The notes beneath the pieces are model-generated. The model was given only the letters and a program-made list of their open reading frames with translations. It ran no database searches and was not told the DNA's origin. Both the position numbers and the translations under genes were made by a program. A DNA stretch of 64,000 bases from DASWJZ01 sp963739005 (GTDB taxonomy: Bacteria; Pseudomonadota; Alphaproteobacteria; Rhizobiales; Afifellaceae). Below are positions 25,974 to 34,889 of this stretch, in pieces (positions within the stretch are counted from its first letter, which is position 1; each line of letters starts with the position of its first letter). The stretch covers positions 868,001 to 932,000 of the forward strand of contig CAVTYQ010000002.1 of NCBI GenBank assembly GCA_963739005.1. The letters run 5' to 3'.

Positions 25974-27278
25974 TCAGGCCCGTTTGCGCAGCGATTTGAA
26001 GGTTGCGCGCACATCGGTGACGAAGAGCGCGGGCTGCTCCCAGGCCGCGAAGTGCGTGCCTTTCGGATGGTTGCCGTAGTAGACGAGGTTCACATACGCC
26101 TTCTCTGCCCAGCTCTTTGGCGCCTGGTAGATCTCCTCGGCAAACGCACTGACGCCGACCGGAAGCTTGACGCCCCTCACATCGAAGAAGCCGCCCGCCG
26201 GCAGGTTGTGCCGGGTGTCCCAGTAGAGCTGCGCTGAGGAGATCGCGGTGTTGGTCAGCCAATAGAGCGTGATGTTGTCGAGGACGTCGTCGCGGGAGAG
26301 ACCTTCCGTCTTTCCGTCGAAGACGCGGGCGATCATCCGGTAGCTGCGAATGTCGTGGTCGAGAATCCACGCCGCGAGACCGACCGGCGAGTCGACGAGC
26401 CCATAAAGCGTCTGCGGGCGGTTGTTCATCTCGATGGCGTAGCCGAGCCCGTTCTTGTAGAAGTCATCGAGCCCATCCCACGCGAACTTTTCCTCCGGGG
26501 AAAGGCCGGCCGGCGGCGGGCCGCCAGCGGAAAGCGCCTTCGAAACATCGGGCGGAACCGTGGCCGCCATATTGGTGTGAATGCCGAGCAATCCCGGCGG
26601 CTGCTGCAGGGCCATCACCTCCGAAATGGCATTGCCCCAGTCGCCACCCTGCGCCACGTAGCTCGTGTATCCGAGACGCTGCATGAGCGTCGCCCACGCC
26701 TTGGCGATGCTGACGGGATTCCATCCGGGCGCTGTGGGCTTACCGGAGAAGCCGTAGCCCGGCAGCGACGGAATCACGAGATGGAAGGCATCCGCCTCAG
26801 TCCCGCCGTGGGCGGTCGGATCGGTCAGCGGATCGATGATCTTGAGCTGCTCGATGATCGAGCCGGGCCAGCCATGCGTCACGATTAGCGGCAACGCGTT
26901 CTCGTGCTTGGAACGGACGTGGATGAAATGGATATCGAGCCGGTCGATTTCAGTAATGAAGTTCGGCAGGGCGGCAAGCCTCGCTTCGCATTTGCTCCAG
27001 TCGTAATCGGTCGCCCAATACTGCGCGAGCTTTTGCGTCGTCGCGAGCTGCACACCCTGTGTGTCATCTGCGACGGTCTCCTTTTCCGGCCACCGCGTCG
27101 CCGCGACGCGTCGACGGAGGTCGGTGAGTGCTTCGTCCGGAAAGCTGACGCTAAGGGGCCGGATTGCCGGGTCTTCGGCCGCTGCGGCAGGCTGTGCGGG
27201 GAGCAGACTGGCTGCGGCCGCTGCTGCTGAGGCGGCGAGAACACTGCGGCGGTTCGGTGATGAGGATGTTTCGGACAT
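25974..27278 (-). CDS. Epoxide hydrolase family protein, exported
   Basis: 434 residues. The ATG at 27278, with GGAGGGAGACC before it, opens a Tat-type signal (NRRSVLAASAAAAAAS to AAAA). The EHN N-terminal domain follows, then the alpha/beta hydrolase fold with VTHGWPGS oxyanion motif, nucleophile GGDWGNA (Asp), and the catalytic His in GNHPKGTHFAAWEQP. An upstream in-frame extension to 27416 is rejected. Likely a juvenile-hormone-type epoxide hydrolase relative; substrate unknown. Upstream of P460 on the same strand. Confidence 0.9.
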   Translation of the reverse strand: MSETSSSPNRRSVLAASAAAAAASLLPAQPAAAAEDPAIRPLSVSFPDEALTDLRRRVAATRWPEKETVADDTQGVQLATTQKLAQYWATDYDWSKCEARLAALPNFITEIDRLDIHFIHVRSKHENALPLIVTHGWPGSIIEQLKIIDPLTDPTAHGGTEADAFHLVIPSLPGYGFSGKPTAPGWNPVSIAKAWATLMQRLGYTSYVAQGGDWGNAISEVMALQQPPGLLGIHTNMAATVPPDVSKALSAGGPPPAGLSPEEKFAWDGLDDFYKNGLGYAIEMNNRPQTLYGLVDSPVGLAAWILDHDIRSYRMIARVFDGKTEGLSRDDVLDNITLYWLTNTAISSAQLYWDTRHNLPAGGFFDVRGVKLPVGVSAFAEEIYQAPKSWAEKAYVNLVYYGNHPKGTHFAAWEQPALFVTDVRATFKSLRKRA

Positions 27279-27587
27279 GGTCTCCCTCCTTTTCACTGCT
27301 GGAAAAGCGTGACTCGGGCAGACGAATGGTTCGTGACAATAGAGTCCGCGGGCGCCTGCGGCCGCGCCTTTCGCGACGAAGCTTCCGGTCTGGCGGCCTC
27401 CCGAAAGCCGCACCAATCTTTCTGGCGCCTGTTAGGCTCAAGCGGGATTGGAGCAGTATTGTGTCCTTCCGCTGCTCCAAGGGGGACGCCCCGCCCGGCC
27501 GGAATACGGCATCGAAGCGGCGCGTCGCGGCTTGCCTCGCCCGGCCCTGGAAGCTAGTCCCTCCGGCTGAACAGCGAAGGATATGGC
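27279..27587. other. Divergent intergenic region, 309 bases
   Basis: Between the epoxide hydrolase (minus) and etfB (plus). No hairpin with T-run, tRNA, riboswitch or convincing promoter is visible; the last bases hold a GCGAAGGAT ribosome-binding site for etfB. Open frames crossing it are not supported. Confidence 0.4.
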
Positions 27588-28340
27588 ATGAAAGTGCTCG
27601 TGCCCGTGAAGCGGGTGATCGACGCGAACGTCAAGCCGCGGGTGAAGCCAGACGGCTCCGGCGTCGACCTTGCGAACACCAAGATGGCGATGAACCCGTT
27701 CGACGAGATCGCGGTCGAAGAGGCCCTGCGCCTGAAAGAAGCGGGAAAAGCCGAGGAGATCGTGCTCGTCTCGATCGGCCCGGCGCAGGCGCAGGACACG
27801 ATCCGCACCGGGCTCGCCATGGGCGCCGACCGCGGCATCCTGATCCAGGTCGACGGTGTGGTGGAGCCGCTCGCCGTCGCGAAGCTTCTGAAGGGCGTGG
27901 TCGAGGCGGAGAAGCCCGGCCTCGTCATCCTCGGCAAGCAGGCGATCGACGACGACAGCAACCAGACCGGCCAGATGCTGGCCGCGCTGCTCGGCTGGGC
28001 GCAAGGCACCTTCGCCTCGAAGCTCGAGCTCGCCGACGGCTCCATCAACGTCACGCGTGAGGTCGACGGCGGCCTGCAGACAGTGACGCTGAAGATGCCG
28101 GCAATCATCACGACCGACCTCAGGCTGAACCAGCCGCGCTATGCCTCGCTCCCGAACATCATGAAGGCAAAGAAGAAGCCGATCGACACGAAGACCGCCG
28201 CCGCCTTCGGCGTCGACACGACGCCGCGGCTTGAGGTCCTTGAGACGAAGGAGCCGCCGAAGCGGCAGGCGGGCGTCAAGGTCGCCAACGTCGCCGAGCT
28301 TCTCGACAAGCTGAAGAACGAAGCGGGCGTATTGCAATGA
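27588..28340 (+). CDS. etfB: Electron transfer flavoprotein subunit beta
   Basis: 250 residues beginning MKVLVPVKRVIDANVKPRVKPDGS, typical ETF-beta. The segments MNPFDEIAVEEALRLKE, GILIQVDG and GKQAIDDDSNQTGQMLAALLGW are the AMP-binding and docking regions. It pairs with EtfA to carry electrons from acyl-CoA dehydrogenases to the ETF:ubiquinone oxidoreductase. Overlaps etfA as ATGA. Confidence 0.97.
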   Translation: MKVLVPVKRVIDANVKPRVKPDGSGVDLANTKMAMNPFDEIAVEEALRLKEAGKAEEIVLVSIGPAQAQDTIRTGLAMGADRGILIQVDGVVEPLAVAKLLKGVVEAEKPGLVILGKQAIDDDSNQTGQMLAALLGWAQGTFASKLELADGSINVTREVDGGLQTVTLKMPAIITTDLRLNQPRYASLPNIMKAKKKPIDTKTAAAFGVDTTPRLEVLETKEPPKRQAGVKVANVAELLDKLKNEAGVLQ

Positions 28341-29290
28341 CGACACTTGTTCTGGCCGAGCACGACAATCAGAAGCTCAACGAAGCGACGGCGAAGGCGG
28401 TGTCGGCCGCCGCCAAGCTCGGCGGCGACGTGCATGTGCTCGTCGCCGGCAAGGGCGCTTCCGGCGTTGCCACGGAAGCGGCGAAGCTTGCCGGCGTGTC
28501 GAACGTGCTCCTCGCTGAAAGCGACGCGCTTCAGCATGGCCTTGCCGAGCCGCTAGCCGCGCTGATCGTGAGCCTTGCAGGCCCCTACGATGCGCTCGTA
28601 GCGGCGGCGACCACAAACGGCAAGAACGTCATGCCGCGCGTCGCCGCTCTCCTCGACGTGATGCAGATCTCCGACGCGATCGAGGTGCTTGGGCCCGACA
28701 CCTTCCGCCGGCCGACCTATGCCGGGAACGCGATTCAGACGGTGAAGTCGAAGGACACGAAGAAGGTCGTCACCATCCGCACCGCATCCTTTCCCGCCGC
28801 CGAGACGAGCAGCAACACCGCGCCGGTGGAGAATGTGAGCGCCGCTGCCGATCCTGCGCTGTCGACCTTCGTCGAGGAGAGCGTCGCGACGACCGAACGG
28901 CCGGAGCTTGCCGCCGCGAAGATCATCATTTCCGGCGGGCGGGCGCTCGGCTCGAAGGAGAAGTTCCTGGAGGTAATCCTGCCTGTTGCGGACAAACTTG
29001 GTGCAGCAGTCGGCGCCAGCCGCGCGGCAGTCGACGCGGGCTACGCGCCGAACGACTGGCAGGTCGGCCAGACGGGAAAAATCGTCGCCCCCGACCTCTA
29101 CATCGCCTGCGGCATTTCCGGCGCCATCCAGCACCTCGCCGGGATGAAGGACTCCAAGGTGATTGTCGCCATCAACAAGGATCCCGAGGCGCCGATCTTC
29201 CAGGTTGCCGACTACGGTCTCGTCGCCGATCTCTTCCAGGTGCTGCCCGAGCTTGAGAAAGAGCTGGAGAAGCGCGCGTCGGCGGCCTAG
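28337..29290 (+). CDS. etfA: Electron transfer flavoprotein subunit alpha
   Basis: 317 residues. Its C-terminal domain holds the FAD: PNDWQVGQTGKIVAPDLYIACGISGAIQHL followed by AINKDPEAPIFQVADYGLVADLF is the signature. (The motif is at about residues 235-300.) Operon etfBA, followed 88 bases later by 3-hydroxybutyryl-CoA dehydrogenase, the arrangement usual in Hyphomicrobiales. Confidence 0.97.
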   Translation: MTTLVLAEHDNQKLNEATAKAVSAAAKLGGDVHVLVAGKGASGVATEAAKLAGVSNVLLAESDALQHGLAEPLAALIVSLAGPYDALVAAATTNGKNVMPRVAALLDVMQISDAIEVLGPDTFRRPTYAGNAIQTVKSKDTKKVVTIRTASFPAAETSSNTAPVENVSAAADPALSTFVEESVATTERPELAAAKIIISGGRALGSKEKFLEVILPVADKLGAAVGASRAAVDAGYAPNDWQVGQTGKIVAPDLYIACGISGAIQHLAGMKDSKVIVAINKDPEAPIFQVADYGLVADLFQVLPELEKELEKRASAA

Positions 29291-29378
29291 TGCGAAGCCG
29301 CGCGGAAATGGCGTTTCGCCGCCTTCCGCTTTCCTCGCGCTTGCGGAATACTCGGCTGGAGTGGCATTTGAGGGTTCG

Positions 29379-30257
29379 ATGGCAGCGATGAAGAAAATCG
29401 GGGTGGTCGGGGCCGGCCAGATGGGCAACGGAATTGCCCATGTCTGCGCGCTCGCCGGCTATTCCGTCATCCTCCACGACGTGACGGCGGAGCGCGTGAC
29501 CGCCGGCCTCGCCACCATCGACGGCAATCTCGCACGCCAGGTCGCCTCCGGGCGCATCACCGAGGCGGAGCGAAAAGAGGCGATGGCCCACATCGCGCCG
29601 GCCATGTCGCTCGACGCGTTCGGCGACGTCGACCTGGCGATCGAGTTGGTCACCGAGAACGAAGCGGTAAAGCGCAAGACGTTTGCGGACCTCTGCCCGG
29701 CCCTCAATTCCAAGGCCTACCTCGCCACCAACACCTCCTCCTTCTCCATCACCCGCCTTGCCGCCGCCACCGACCGGCCGGAACGCTTCATCGGCATGCA
29801 CTTCATGAATCCGGTGCCGGTGATGGAGCTGGTCGAGCTCGTGCGCGGCATCGCCACCGACGACGAGACCTTCGAAGCGGCGAAGGCGTTCGCCGAGAGG
29901 CTCGGCAAGAAATATTCAGTGGCGGAAGATTTCCCCGCCTTCATCGTCAACCGCATCCTGCTGCCGATGATCAACGAGGCGATCTACACGCTCTATGAAG
30001 GCGTCGGCACCGTTGAGGCGATCGACACGGCGATGCGGCTCGGCGCGCATCATCCGATGGGGCCGCTGCAGCTCGCCGACTTCATCGGCCTCGACACCTG
30101 TCTCTCCATCATGCAGGTGCTGCATGACGGTCTCGCCGACTCCAAGTACCGCCCCTGCCCGCTCCTGGTGAAATACGTCGAGGCCGGCTGGCTCGGCCGC
30201 AAGACCGGCCGCGGCTTCTACGACTATCGCGGCGAGGAGCCCGTCCCGACGCGCTGA
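29379..30257 (+). CDS. 3-hydroxybutyryl-CoA dehydrogenase
   Basis: 292 residues. NAD-binding motif GVVGAGQMGNGIA at residues 8-20, catalytic histidine in FIGMHFMNPVPVM near residue 140, and the C-terminal domain AIDTAMRLGAHHPMGPLQLADFIGLD. An earlier in-frame extension overlaps etfA and is rejected; ATG 29379 or 29388 are both possible. It interconverts acetoacetyl-CoA and 3-hydroxybutyryl-CoA in fatty-acid/butyrate metabolism and its oxidation partners use the ETF just upstream. Confidence 0.95.
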   Translation: MAAMKKIGVVGAGQMGNGIAHVCALAGYSVILHDVTAERVTAGLATIDGNLARQVASGRITEAERKEAMAHIAPAMSLDAFGDVDLAIELVTENEAVKRKTFADLCPALNSKAYLATNTSSFSITRLAAATDRPERFIGMHFMNPVPVMELVELVRGIATDDETFEAAKAFAERLGKKYSVAEDFPAFIVNRILLPMINEAIYTLYEGVGTVEAIDTAMRLGAHHPMGPLQLADFIGLDTCLSIMQVLHDGLADSKYRPCPLLVKYVEAGWLGRKTGRGFYDYRGEEPVPTR

Positions 30258-30439
30258 GTCCGCGTCGGTTCCCGGCGACTTAACGATCGCTTCACCACGC
30301 GGCGTAATTCTTGAGGGCGTGCGCGACAACTCTGTCGAGAGCACCGTCTTCCGCCGCCCTCCGTCGAATTGTCCGCGCCGCGCTAACGCTCGGTGAAACG
30401 TCGCGCCGATAGACTGGGCGCCATGTTGGCAAGATCCGC

Positions 30440-31633
30440 ATGACGCTCGACATCCCGACCTTGATGCTCGCCAGCGCATTCGTCAGCGCGCTGTGCGGTG
30501 GGTTCCTTCTATCGTTCTGGTGGCAGCACCGCGAGCCGGCCGCTCTGTGGTGGGCGGCGGGCTCTTTTTCGGGTGGTGGCGCGGTTGCATTGCTTGCGGC
30601 GGCTTTTGCCAACAAACTCATTCCTCTTTTCCTGGGCGGCCTGACGCTGCTCATCGTCGCACCTGCGCTGACATGGTCGGGCCTGCGCTGCTTCAACGGC
30701 GAGCGCGCCTGCTTTGGACTGATCGCCGCCGCATTCCTGACCTGGCTGGCGGCGCTCGCCAGCCAAGGCTTGCACGGTCCCGAGTGGGCGCCGACCGTCG
30801 TGAACAGCACCCTGATCGCGGCGCTGAGCGCGGCGGCCATAGGAGAGCTCGGGCGGCACGGGGGCGAGACGTTGCGGGCGCGCGTTCCGCTGACCGGGCT
30901 CATCGCGTTGAATGGCGGCGTGTTCCTGCTTGCAGTCCCCGCTGTCGTGACCGGCGGCATCGGTCGTCTTCAGCCGCCCCCCCTCGCCAGCCTGTTCGGC
31001 CTCATCCATTTCGAAGGAATCGTCTACGTCGTCGGCACGACGGTGTTCCTCGTGGCGATGGTGAAGGAGCGGAGCGAGCAGCGGAACCTGCGCGAAGCGC
31101 AGACCGACGTGCTGACCGGCCTCGCCAACCGGCGTGCCTTCCTGCCCTTAGCCGAACGCGTGGCCGATCGCTGCCAGCGGCAAGGCGAGCCCTACGCGGT
31201 CGTGGTGTTCGATCTCGACCGCTTCAAGCGCGTCAACGACACGTTCGGCCATCCGTTCGGAGACGAGGTGCTGCGCGTCTTCGCCGACGTGGTGCGCGCC
31301 GCGCTGCGGCCCGGCGACCTCGTCAGCCGCGTCGGCGGAGAGGAGTTCTTCGCGATCCTTCCGGGCGCGAATCTGAAAGAGGGGTGTGGCACGGCGCGGC
31401 GCGTGTGCCGGGCCTTCGAGGCGGCAGGCGCAACGATCGACGGATGCAAGGTCGGTGCGACGGTGAGCGCCGGCGTCATGGCCTCCGACGATGCGAGCGT
31501 TCCTCTTGCGAAGCTCCTGGAGCGCGCCGACGCCGCCCTCTATCGGGCCAAGCTCAACGGCCGCAACTGCGTCCAGTGCGGCCTTGAGGAGCCGGACGAG
31601 AAGCCCTACCCGCGGCTCGTCCGCGTCGCCTGA
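30440..31633 (+). CDS. Membrane diguanylate cyclase (GGDEF)
   Basis: 397 residues. About six membrane helices in residues 5-200, then a GGDEF domain from around residue 215 (DVLTGLANRRAF). The active-site loop is GGEEF near residue 299, which is catalytically competent, and an inhibitory I-site RPGD sits exactly five residues before it. DLDRFKRVNDTFGHPFGDEVL is intact. It makes c-di-GMP in response to a membrane signal. Start ATG 30440 gives the first helix directly. Confidence 0.92.
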   Translation: MTLDIPTLMLASAFVSALCGGFLLSFWWQHREPAALWWAAGSFSGGGAVALLAAAFANKLIPLFLGGLTLLIVAPALTWSGLRCFNGERACFGLIAAAFLTWLAALASQGLHGPEWAPTVVNSTLIAALSAAAIGELGRHGGETLRARVPLTGLIALNGGVFLLAVPAVVTGGIGRLQPPPLASLFGLIHFEGIVYVVGTTVFLVAMVKERSEQRNLREAQTDVLTGLANRRAFLPLAERVADRCQRQGEPYAVVVFDLDRFKRVNDTFGHPFGDEVLRVFADVVRAALRPGDLVSRVGGEEFFAILPGANLKEGCGTARRVCRAFEAAGATIDGCKVGATVSAGVMASDDASVPLAKLLERADAALYRAKLNGRNCVQCGLEEPDEKPYPRLVRVA

Positions 31634-31640
31634 AGTCGCG

Positions 31641-32366
31641 TCAGGCCGACAGCGTCTCCGACCTGCCGTATTCGTCCCTGAGCCGCACCCATTCCATCGG
31701 ATAGCTGAGCGCCTCTTCGTCACGGCCCTTCGGGACGAGATCGAGGTACTGGTAGGCCGCGTTCATCATGTCGAGCCCGCGCGAATAGCACGAATAGGTG
31801 TGGAAGACCGCGCCCGAGGCGTCCTTGGTGAAGACGCTGATGCCCGGCGCTTCCGGAACGCGAAAGCGCGACGTTCCGAAGTTGTACGATCCGCCGCCAG
31901 CCTCGATCTCCGCCGCCGTGAACGACACGCCGAAATCGCGACTGAAGTCGCTGCCGGCCGAGGAGAGCCACGGGAAGCTCCATCCCATGCGGCGGCGGAA
32001 CGTTTCGAGTTGCGGGCGCGGCGCTGCCGAGATCGCGACCATCGCAACGTCGTGCTGGCGCAGGTGGTCGCGAATGCCGTTGAAGCTGTCAGCCGAGAAG
32101 GAGCAGCTCTTGCACCCCGCCTTCCACTCGGCTGGATACATGAAGTGGTAGACGACGAGCTGGCTTGAGCCGTCGAAGAGATCGCTCAGCGTCTGCCGCC
32201 CTTTGGGACCATCGAACGCGTAGTCCTTCTCGATCCGCACCCACGGCAGCCCGCGGCGCTTCTCCGAAAGGGCGTCGCGCTCGCGCGTGAAGCGTTTCTC
32301 GTCTTCGAGTAGAGCCTTGCGCGCCTCCAGCCACTCTTCCCGCGAAACGACCTTGTGCGCGTCCAT
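31641..32366 (-). CDS. DUF899 thioredoxin-like protein
   Basis: 241 residues of the DUF899 family, a thioredoxin-fold protein without a classical CxxC catalytic pair. Conserved stretches are SREEWLEARKALLEDEK, VYHFMYP, GCKSCSF, RRMGWSFPWLSS, SDFSRDFGVSF and VFHTYSCYSRGLD. Physiological role unknown; family members often lie beside ArsR-type regulators. A long AT-rich palindrome is 26 bases upstream of the ATG at 32366. Convergent with the diguanylate cyclase. Confidence 0.9.
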   Translation of the reverse strand: MDAHKVVSREEWLEARKALLEDEKRFTRERDALSEKRRGLPWVRIEKDYAFDGPKGRQTLSDLFDGSSQLVVYHFMYPAEWKAGCKSCSFSADSFNGIRDHLRQHDVAMVAISAAPRPQLETFRRRMGWSFPWLSSAGSDFSRDFGVSFTAAEIEAGGGSYNFGTSRFRVPEAPGISVFTKDASGAVFHTYSCYSRGLDMMNAAYQYLDLVPKGRDEEALSYPMEWVRLRDEYGRSETLSA

Positions 32367-32391
32367 CGCCGAAACTCCTCGCCTGGCAATC

Positions 32392-32417
32392 GTTATTTAA
32401 CTTACAGATTAAATAAC
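32392..32417 (-). promoter_or_regulatory. Perfect inverted repeat upstream of the DUF899 gene
   Basis: GTTATTTAA (32392-32400), eight bases, TTAAATAAC (32409-32417): a perfect 9+9 inverted repeat, strikingly AT-rich. It lies where a DUF899 promoter should be. Length and symmetry resemble operators of winged-helix dimers such as ArsR/SmtB regulators. No regulator gene is next to it in the window. Confidence 0.6.
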
Positions 32418-32488
32418 AGAGATGTTCGCCGCGCGTCAAGCGCACGGCGCCGCCAGGCTTGTCCGCGTCGCCTGAGGTTGCCACCGGC

Positions 32489-33157
32489 TTAGCTCGCCGG
32501 CTCGGATCGCGGCTTCAGCGCCGCTTCGATCAGCCGCTTGCCGTCGTCGCTGTCCCAAACGGCGGGCCCGTTGATGTGCCCGAGGCGGCAGCCGTTGCGG
32601 TCGAGAAGCACGGTGACCGGGAGGCCGATCGCCAGCCCGCGCGACTTCAGGCCCTCGAAAATCTCGGTCGTGCGGTCGGTGTAGAGCGGCAGATTCTTGA
32701 CCCCGATCTGCTCGAGGAAGGCGGCCGGCCGCTGGGCGTCGCCGACGTCGATGGAGATCGGCACCACGGAAAAGTCGGCGCCGCCGAGCGCCCCGGCGAG
32801 ACGATCGAGCGCCGGCATCTCCTTGCGGCAGGGCGAGCACCAAGTGGCCCAGAGATTGACCAGCGTGACTTTGCCCGTGAAGGCGGCGAGAGTCATCGGC
32901 TGGCCTTCCGGCCCGGTGAAGGCAAGCGCCGAGAGATCGTCCGGCTCGGCCGCTACCCGGAAGGCTGCGACTTCTCCGCCGACCAGCGGATCGAGCGACG
33001 CCGCGAGCGGCTTTGCTGCCGCGCAGGCCGCGGAAGACGCGCCGTTGCCTTGGCCCTTCAGCGTCACGTATATCCCCGCCGAGAGGACGGCCGCAGCGGC
33101 GACTGCGACGGCCACCAGCCGGGCCTGTCCGATCGAGCGTTTTTGCCTTTCGGCCAT
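32489..33157 (-). CDS. tlpA: TlpA-family thiol:disulfide oxidoreductase
   Basis: 222 residues, anchored by one N-terminal helix (12-32) with a periplasmic thioredoxin domain; active site WCSPC (Cys107, Cys110). NLWATWCSPCRKEMPAL is the TlpA/ResA form. In Bradyrhizobium TlpA reduces cytochrome aa3 assembly proteins. ATG 33157 was chosen because it starts just before the anchor; a longer reading frame overlaps argH. Divergent from argH with 25 bases between starts, a conserved rhizobial arrangement. Confidence 0.92.
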   Translation of the reverse strand: MAERQKRSIGQARLVAVAVAAAAVLSAGIYVTLKGQGNGASSAACAAAKPLAASLDPLVGGEVAAFRVAAEPDDLSALAFTGPEGQPMTLAAFTGKVTLVNLWATWCSPCRKEMPALDRLAGALGGADFSVVPISIDVGDAQRPAAFLEQIGVKNLPLYTDRTTEIFEGLKSRGLAIGLPVTVLLDRNGCRLGHINGPAVWDSDDGKRLIEAALKPRSEPAS

Positions 33158-33182
33158 CCGTAGCGCCTCCTGACGAGGGACC

Positions 33183-34616
33183 ATGAAGAACAAGATGTGG
33201 GGCGGACGCTTCAGCGAGGCCCCGGACGCCATCATGGAAGAGATCAACGCCTCGATCGACTTCGATCGGGCGCTCGCTCCGCATGACATAGCGGGCTCGC
33301 GCGCCCACGCGCAAATGCTAGCCGATCAAGGCATCATTTCGGCCAAGGATGCGAAGCAAATCGTCGCGGGCCTGGACAAAATTGCGTCAGAAATCGCCGA
33401 TGGCCGCTTCACCTTTTCGCGCGCGCTCGAAGACATCCACATGAACGTCGAATCGCGGCTGAAGGCGATGATCGGCGAGCCGGCGGGCCGCCTCCACACC
33501 GCGCGTTCGCGCAACGACCAGGTGGCGACCGATCTGAGACTCTGGGTGCGCGACGCGATCGACGCGATCGATGCCGGTTTGCATGGGCTCCAGTCCGCGC
33601 TCGCGGCAAAGGCGGAAGCGAACGCCGACGCCGTGATGCCCGGCTTCACACACCTGCAGAGCGCGCAACCCGTCACCTTCGGTCATCATCTCCTCGCCTA
33701 TGTCGAGATGCTGGCGCGCGACCGCTCGCGCTTCGCCGATTGCCGCAGGCGGCTGAACGAATCGCCGCTCGGCGCGGCGGCGCTCGCGGGCACGGCGTTC
33801 CCGATCGACCGGAAGGCGACCGCCGAGGCGCTCGGCTTCGACCGCCCCGCAGCGAATTCGCTCGACGCCGTCTCCGATCGCGACTTCGCGCTTGAAGCGC
33901 TTGCCGCCGCCTCGATCTCGGCGATCCATCTCTCGCGCTTCGCCGAGGAGATCGTGCTCTGGTGCTCGGCGCAGTTCGGCTTCATCCGCTTCTCCGACCG
34001 CTTCACCACCGGCTCCTCCATCATGCCGCAGAAGCGCAATCCCGACGCCGCCGAGCTCGTCCGCGCCAAGCCGGGGCGCATCGTCGGCGCGCTGACCGCG
34101 CTGCTCGTCGTGATGAAGGGGTTGCCGCTCGCCTATTCGAAGGACATGCAGGAAGACAAGGAGCAGGTCTTCGACGCGCTTTCGAGTCTGTCGCTCGCGC
34201 TCGCCGCGATGACGGGAATGGTGAAGGACATGGAGCCCGACCGCGCCGCGATGCAAAAGGCCGCCGGCCTAGGCTACGCCACCGCGACCGACCTCGCCGA
34301 CTGGCTCGTGCGCGAAGCCGGCCTCCCCTTCCGCGACGCGCATCACGTGACCGGTGAGATCGTCGCGGACGCGGCGAAGCGCAAGATCGCACTCGCCGAC
34401 ATGCCGCTCGAGGCGTTGAAGGCCGTGCATCCGGCAATCACGGAGAAGGTCTACGGCGTGCTCTCGGTCGAAGCCTCCGTGGCGAGCCGGGCAAGCGAAG
34501 GCGGCACCGCGCCGAAGAACGTCAAAAAGGCCGCCCGCGTCTGGACGAAGCGGCTCGCGGCGGAAGGACGGAGCCGGGCGAGAATCGGCGTGCGCGGCCG
34601 GCAGCGTCCGCTATAG
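33183..34616 (+). CDS. argH: Argininosuccinate lyase
   Basis: 477 residues. Last step of arginine synthesis: argininosuccinate to arginine and fumarate. MWGGRFSEAPDAIMEEINASIDFD opening (the MWGGRF start is diagnostic), AGRLHTARSRNDQVATD, and the fumarase-superfamily signature GSSIMPQKRNPD near residue 277 are complete. Slightly longer at the C-terminus than E. coli ArgH (about 457). First gene of argH-lptM-lysA. Confidence 0.97.
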   Translation: MKNKMWGGRFSEAPDAIMEEINASIDFDRALAPHDIAGSRAHAQMLADQGIISAKDAKQIVAGLDKIASEIADGRFTFSRALEDIHMNVESRLKAMIGEPAGRLHTARSRNDQVATDLRLWVRDAIDAIDAGLHGLQSALAAKAEANADAVMPGFTHLQSAQPVTFGHHLLAYVEMLARDRSRFADCRRRLNESPLGAAALAGTAFPIDRKATAEALGFDRPAANSLDAVSDRDFALEALAAASISAIHLSRFAEEIVLWCSAQFGFIRFSDRFTTGSSIMPQKRNPDAAELVRAKPGRIVGALTALLVVMKGLPLAYSKDMQEDKEQVFDALSSLSLALAAMTGMVKDMEPDRAAMQKAAGLGYATATDLADWLVREAGLPFRDAHHVTGEIVADAAKRKIALADMPLEALKAVHPAITEKVYGVLSVEASVASRASEGGTAPKNVKKAARVWTKRLAAEGRSRARIGVRGRQRPL

Positions 34617-34637
34617 TCCGCCGCAAACGGAAATCTC

Positions 34638-34880
34638 ATGCCTCTCCGCACGCTCCTCATCGTTCTTATTGCCGTGGCCGCACTTTCCGGCTGCGGACGG
34701 CGCGGCGACCTCGAAGCGCCGGGCGCCACGACGACGGCCGCGCCCGGGACGCCAGCGACGCCAGCCCCGCCCGGCGGCGGAATCTCGCCCCTCGATCCGG
34801 GCTCTGCCGGCAAGGGTGAGACTGTGACGCCACCGGACCAGGCTCCGAAGAAGCGCTTCCTGCTCGACTTCCTTCTCTAA
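34638..34880 (+). CDS. lptM: Small lipoprotein, LptM/YifL-like
   Basis: 80 residues: lipoprotein signal with lipobox LSGC (Cys at about 20), then a CGRRGDLEAP motif and a proline/alanine/threonine-rich tail. E. coli LptM (YifL) has the same CGxKGPL-type start, lies upstream of dapF, and supports oxidative maturation of LptD. In Hyphomicrobiales it is regularly found between argH and lysA, as here. Outer-membrane location inferred. Confidence 0.8.
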   Translation: MPLRTLLIVLIAVAALSGCGRRGDLEAPGATTTAAPGTPATPAPPGGGISPLDPGSAGKGETVTPPDQAPKKRFLLDFLL

Positions 34881-34889
34881 GGTTCCGCC

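Noticed and set aside
32398..32412. TTAA-N8-TTAA in the DUF899 palindrome as a CtrA site
   Set aside because: The spacing is eight, not seven, and the symmetry reaches nine bases each side, which fits a dimeric repressor operator better.
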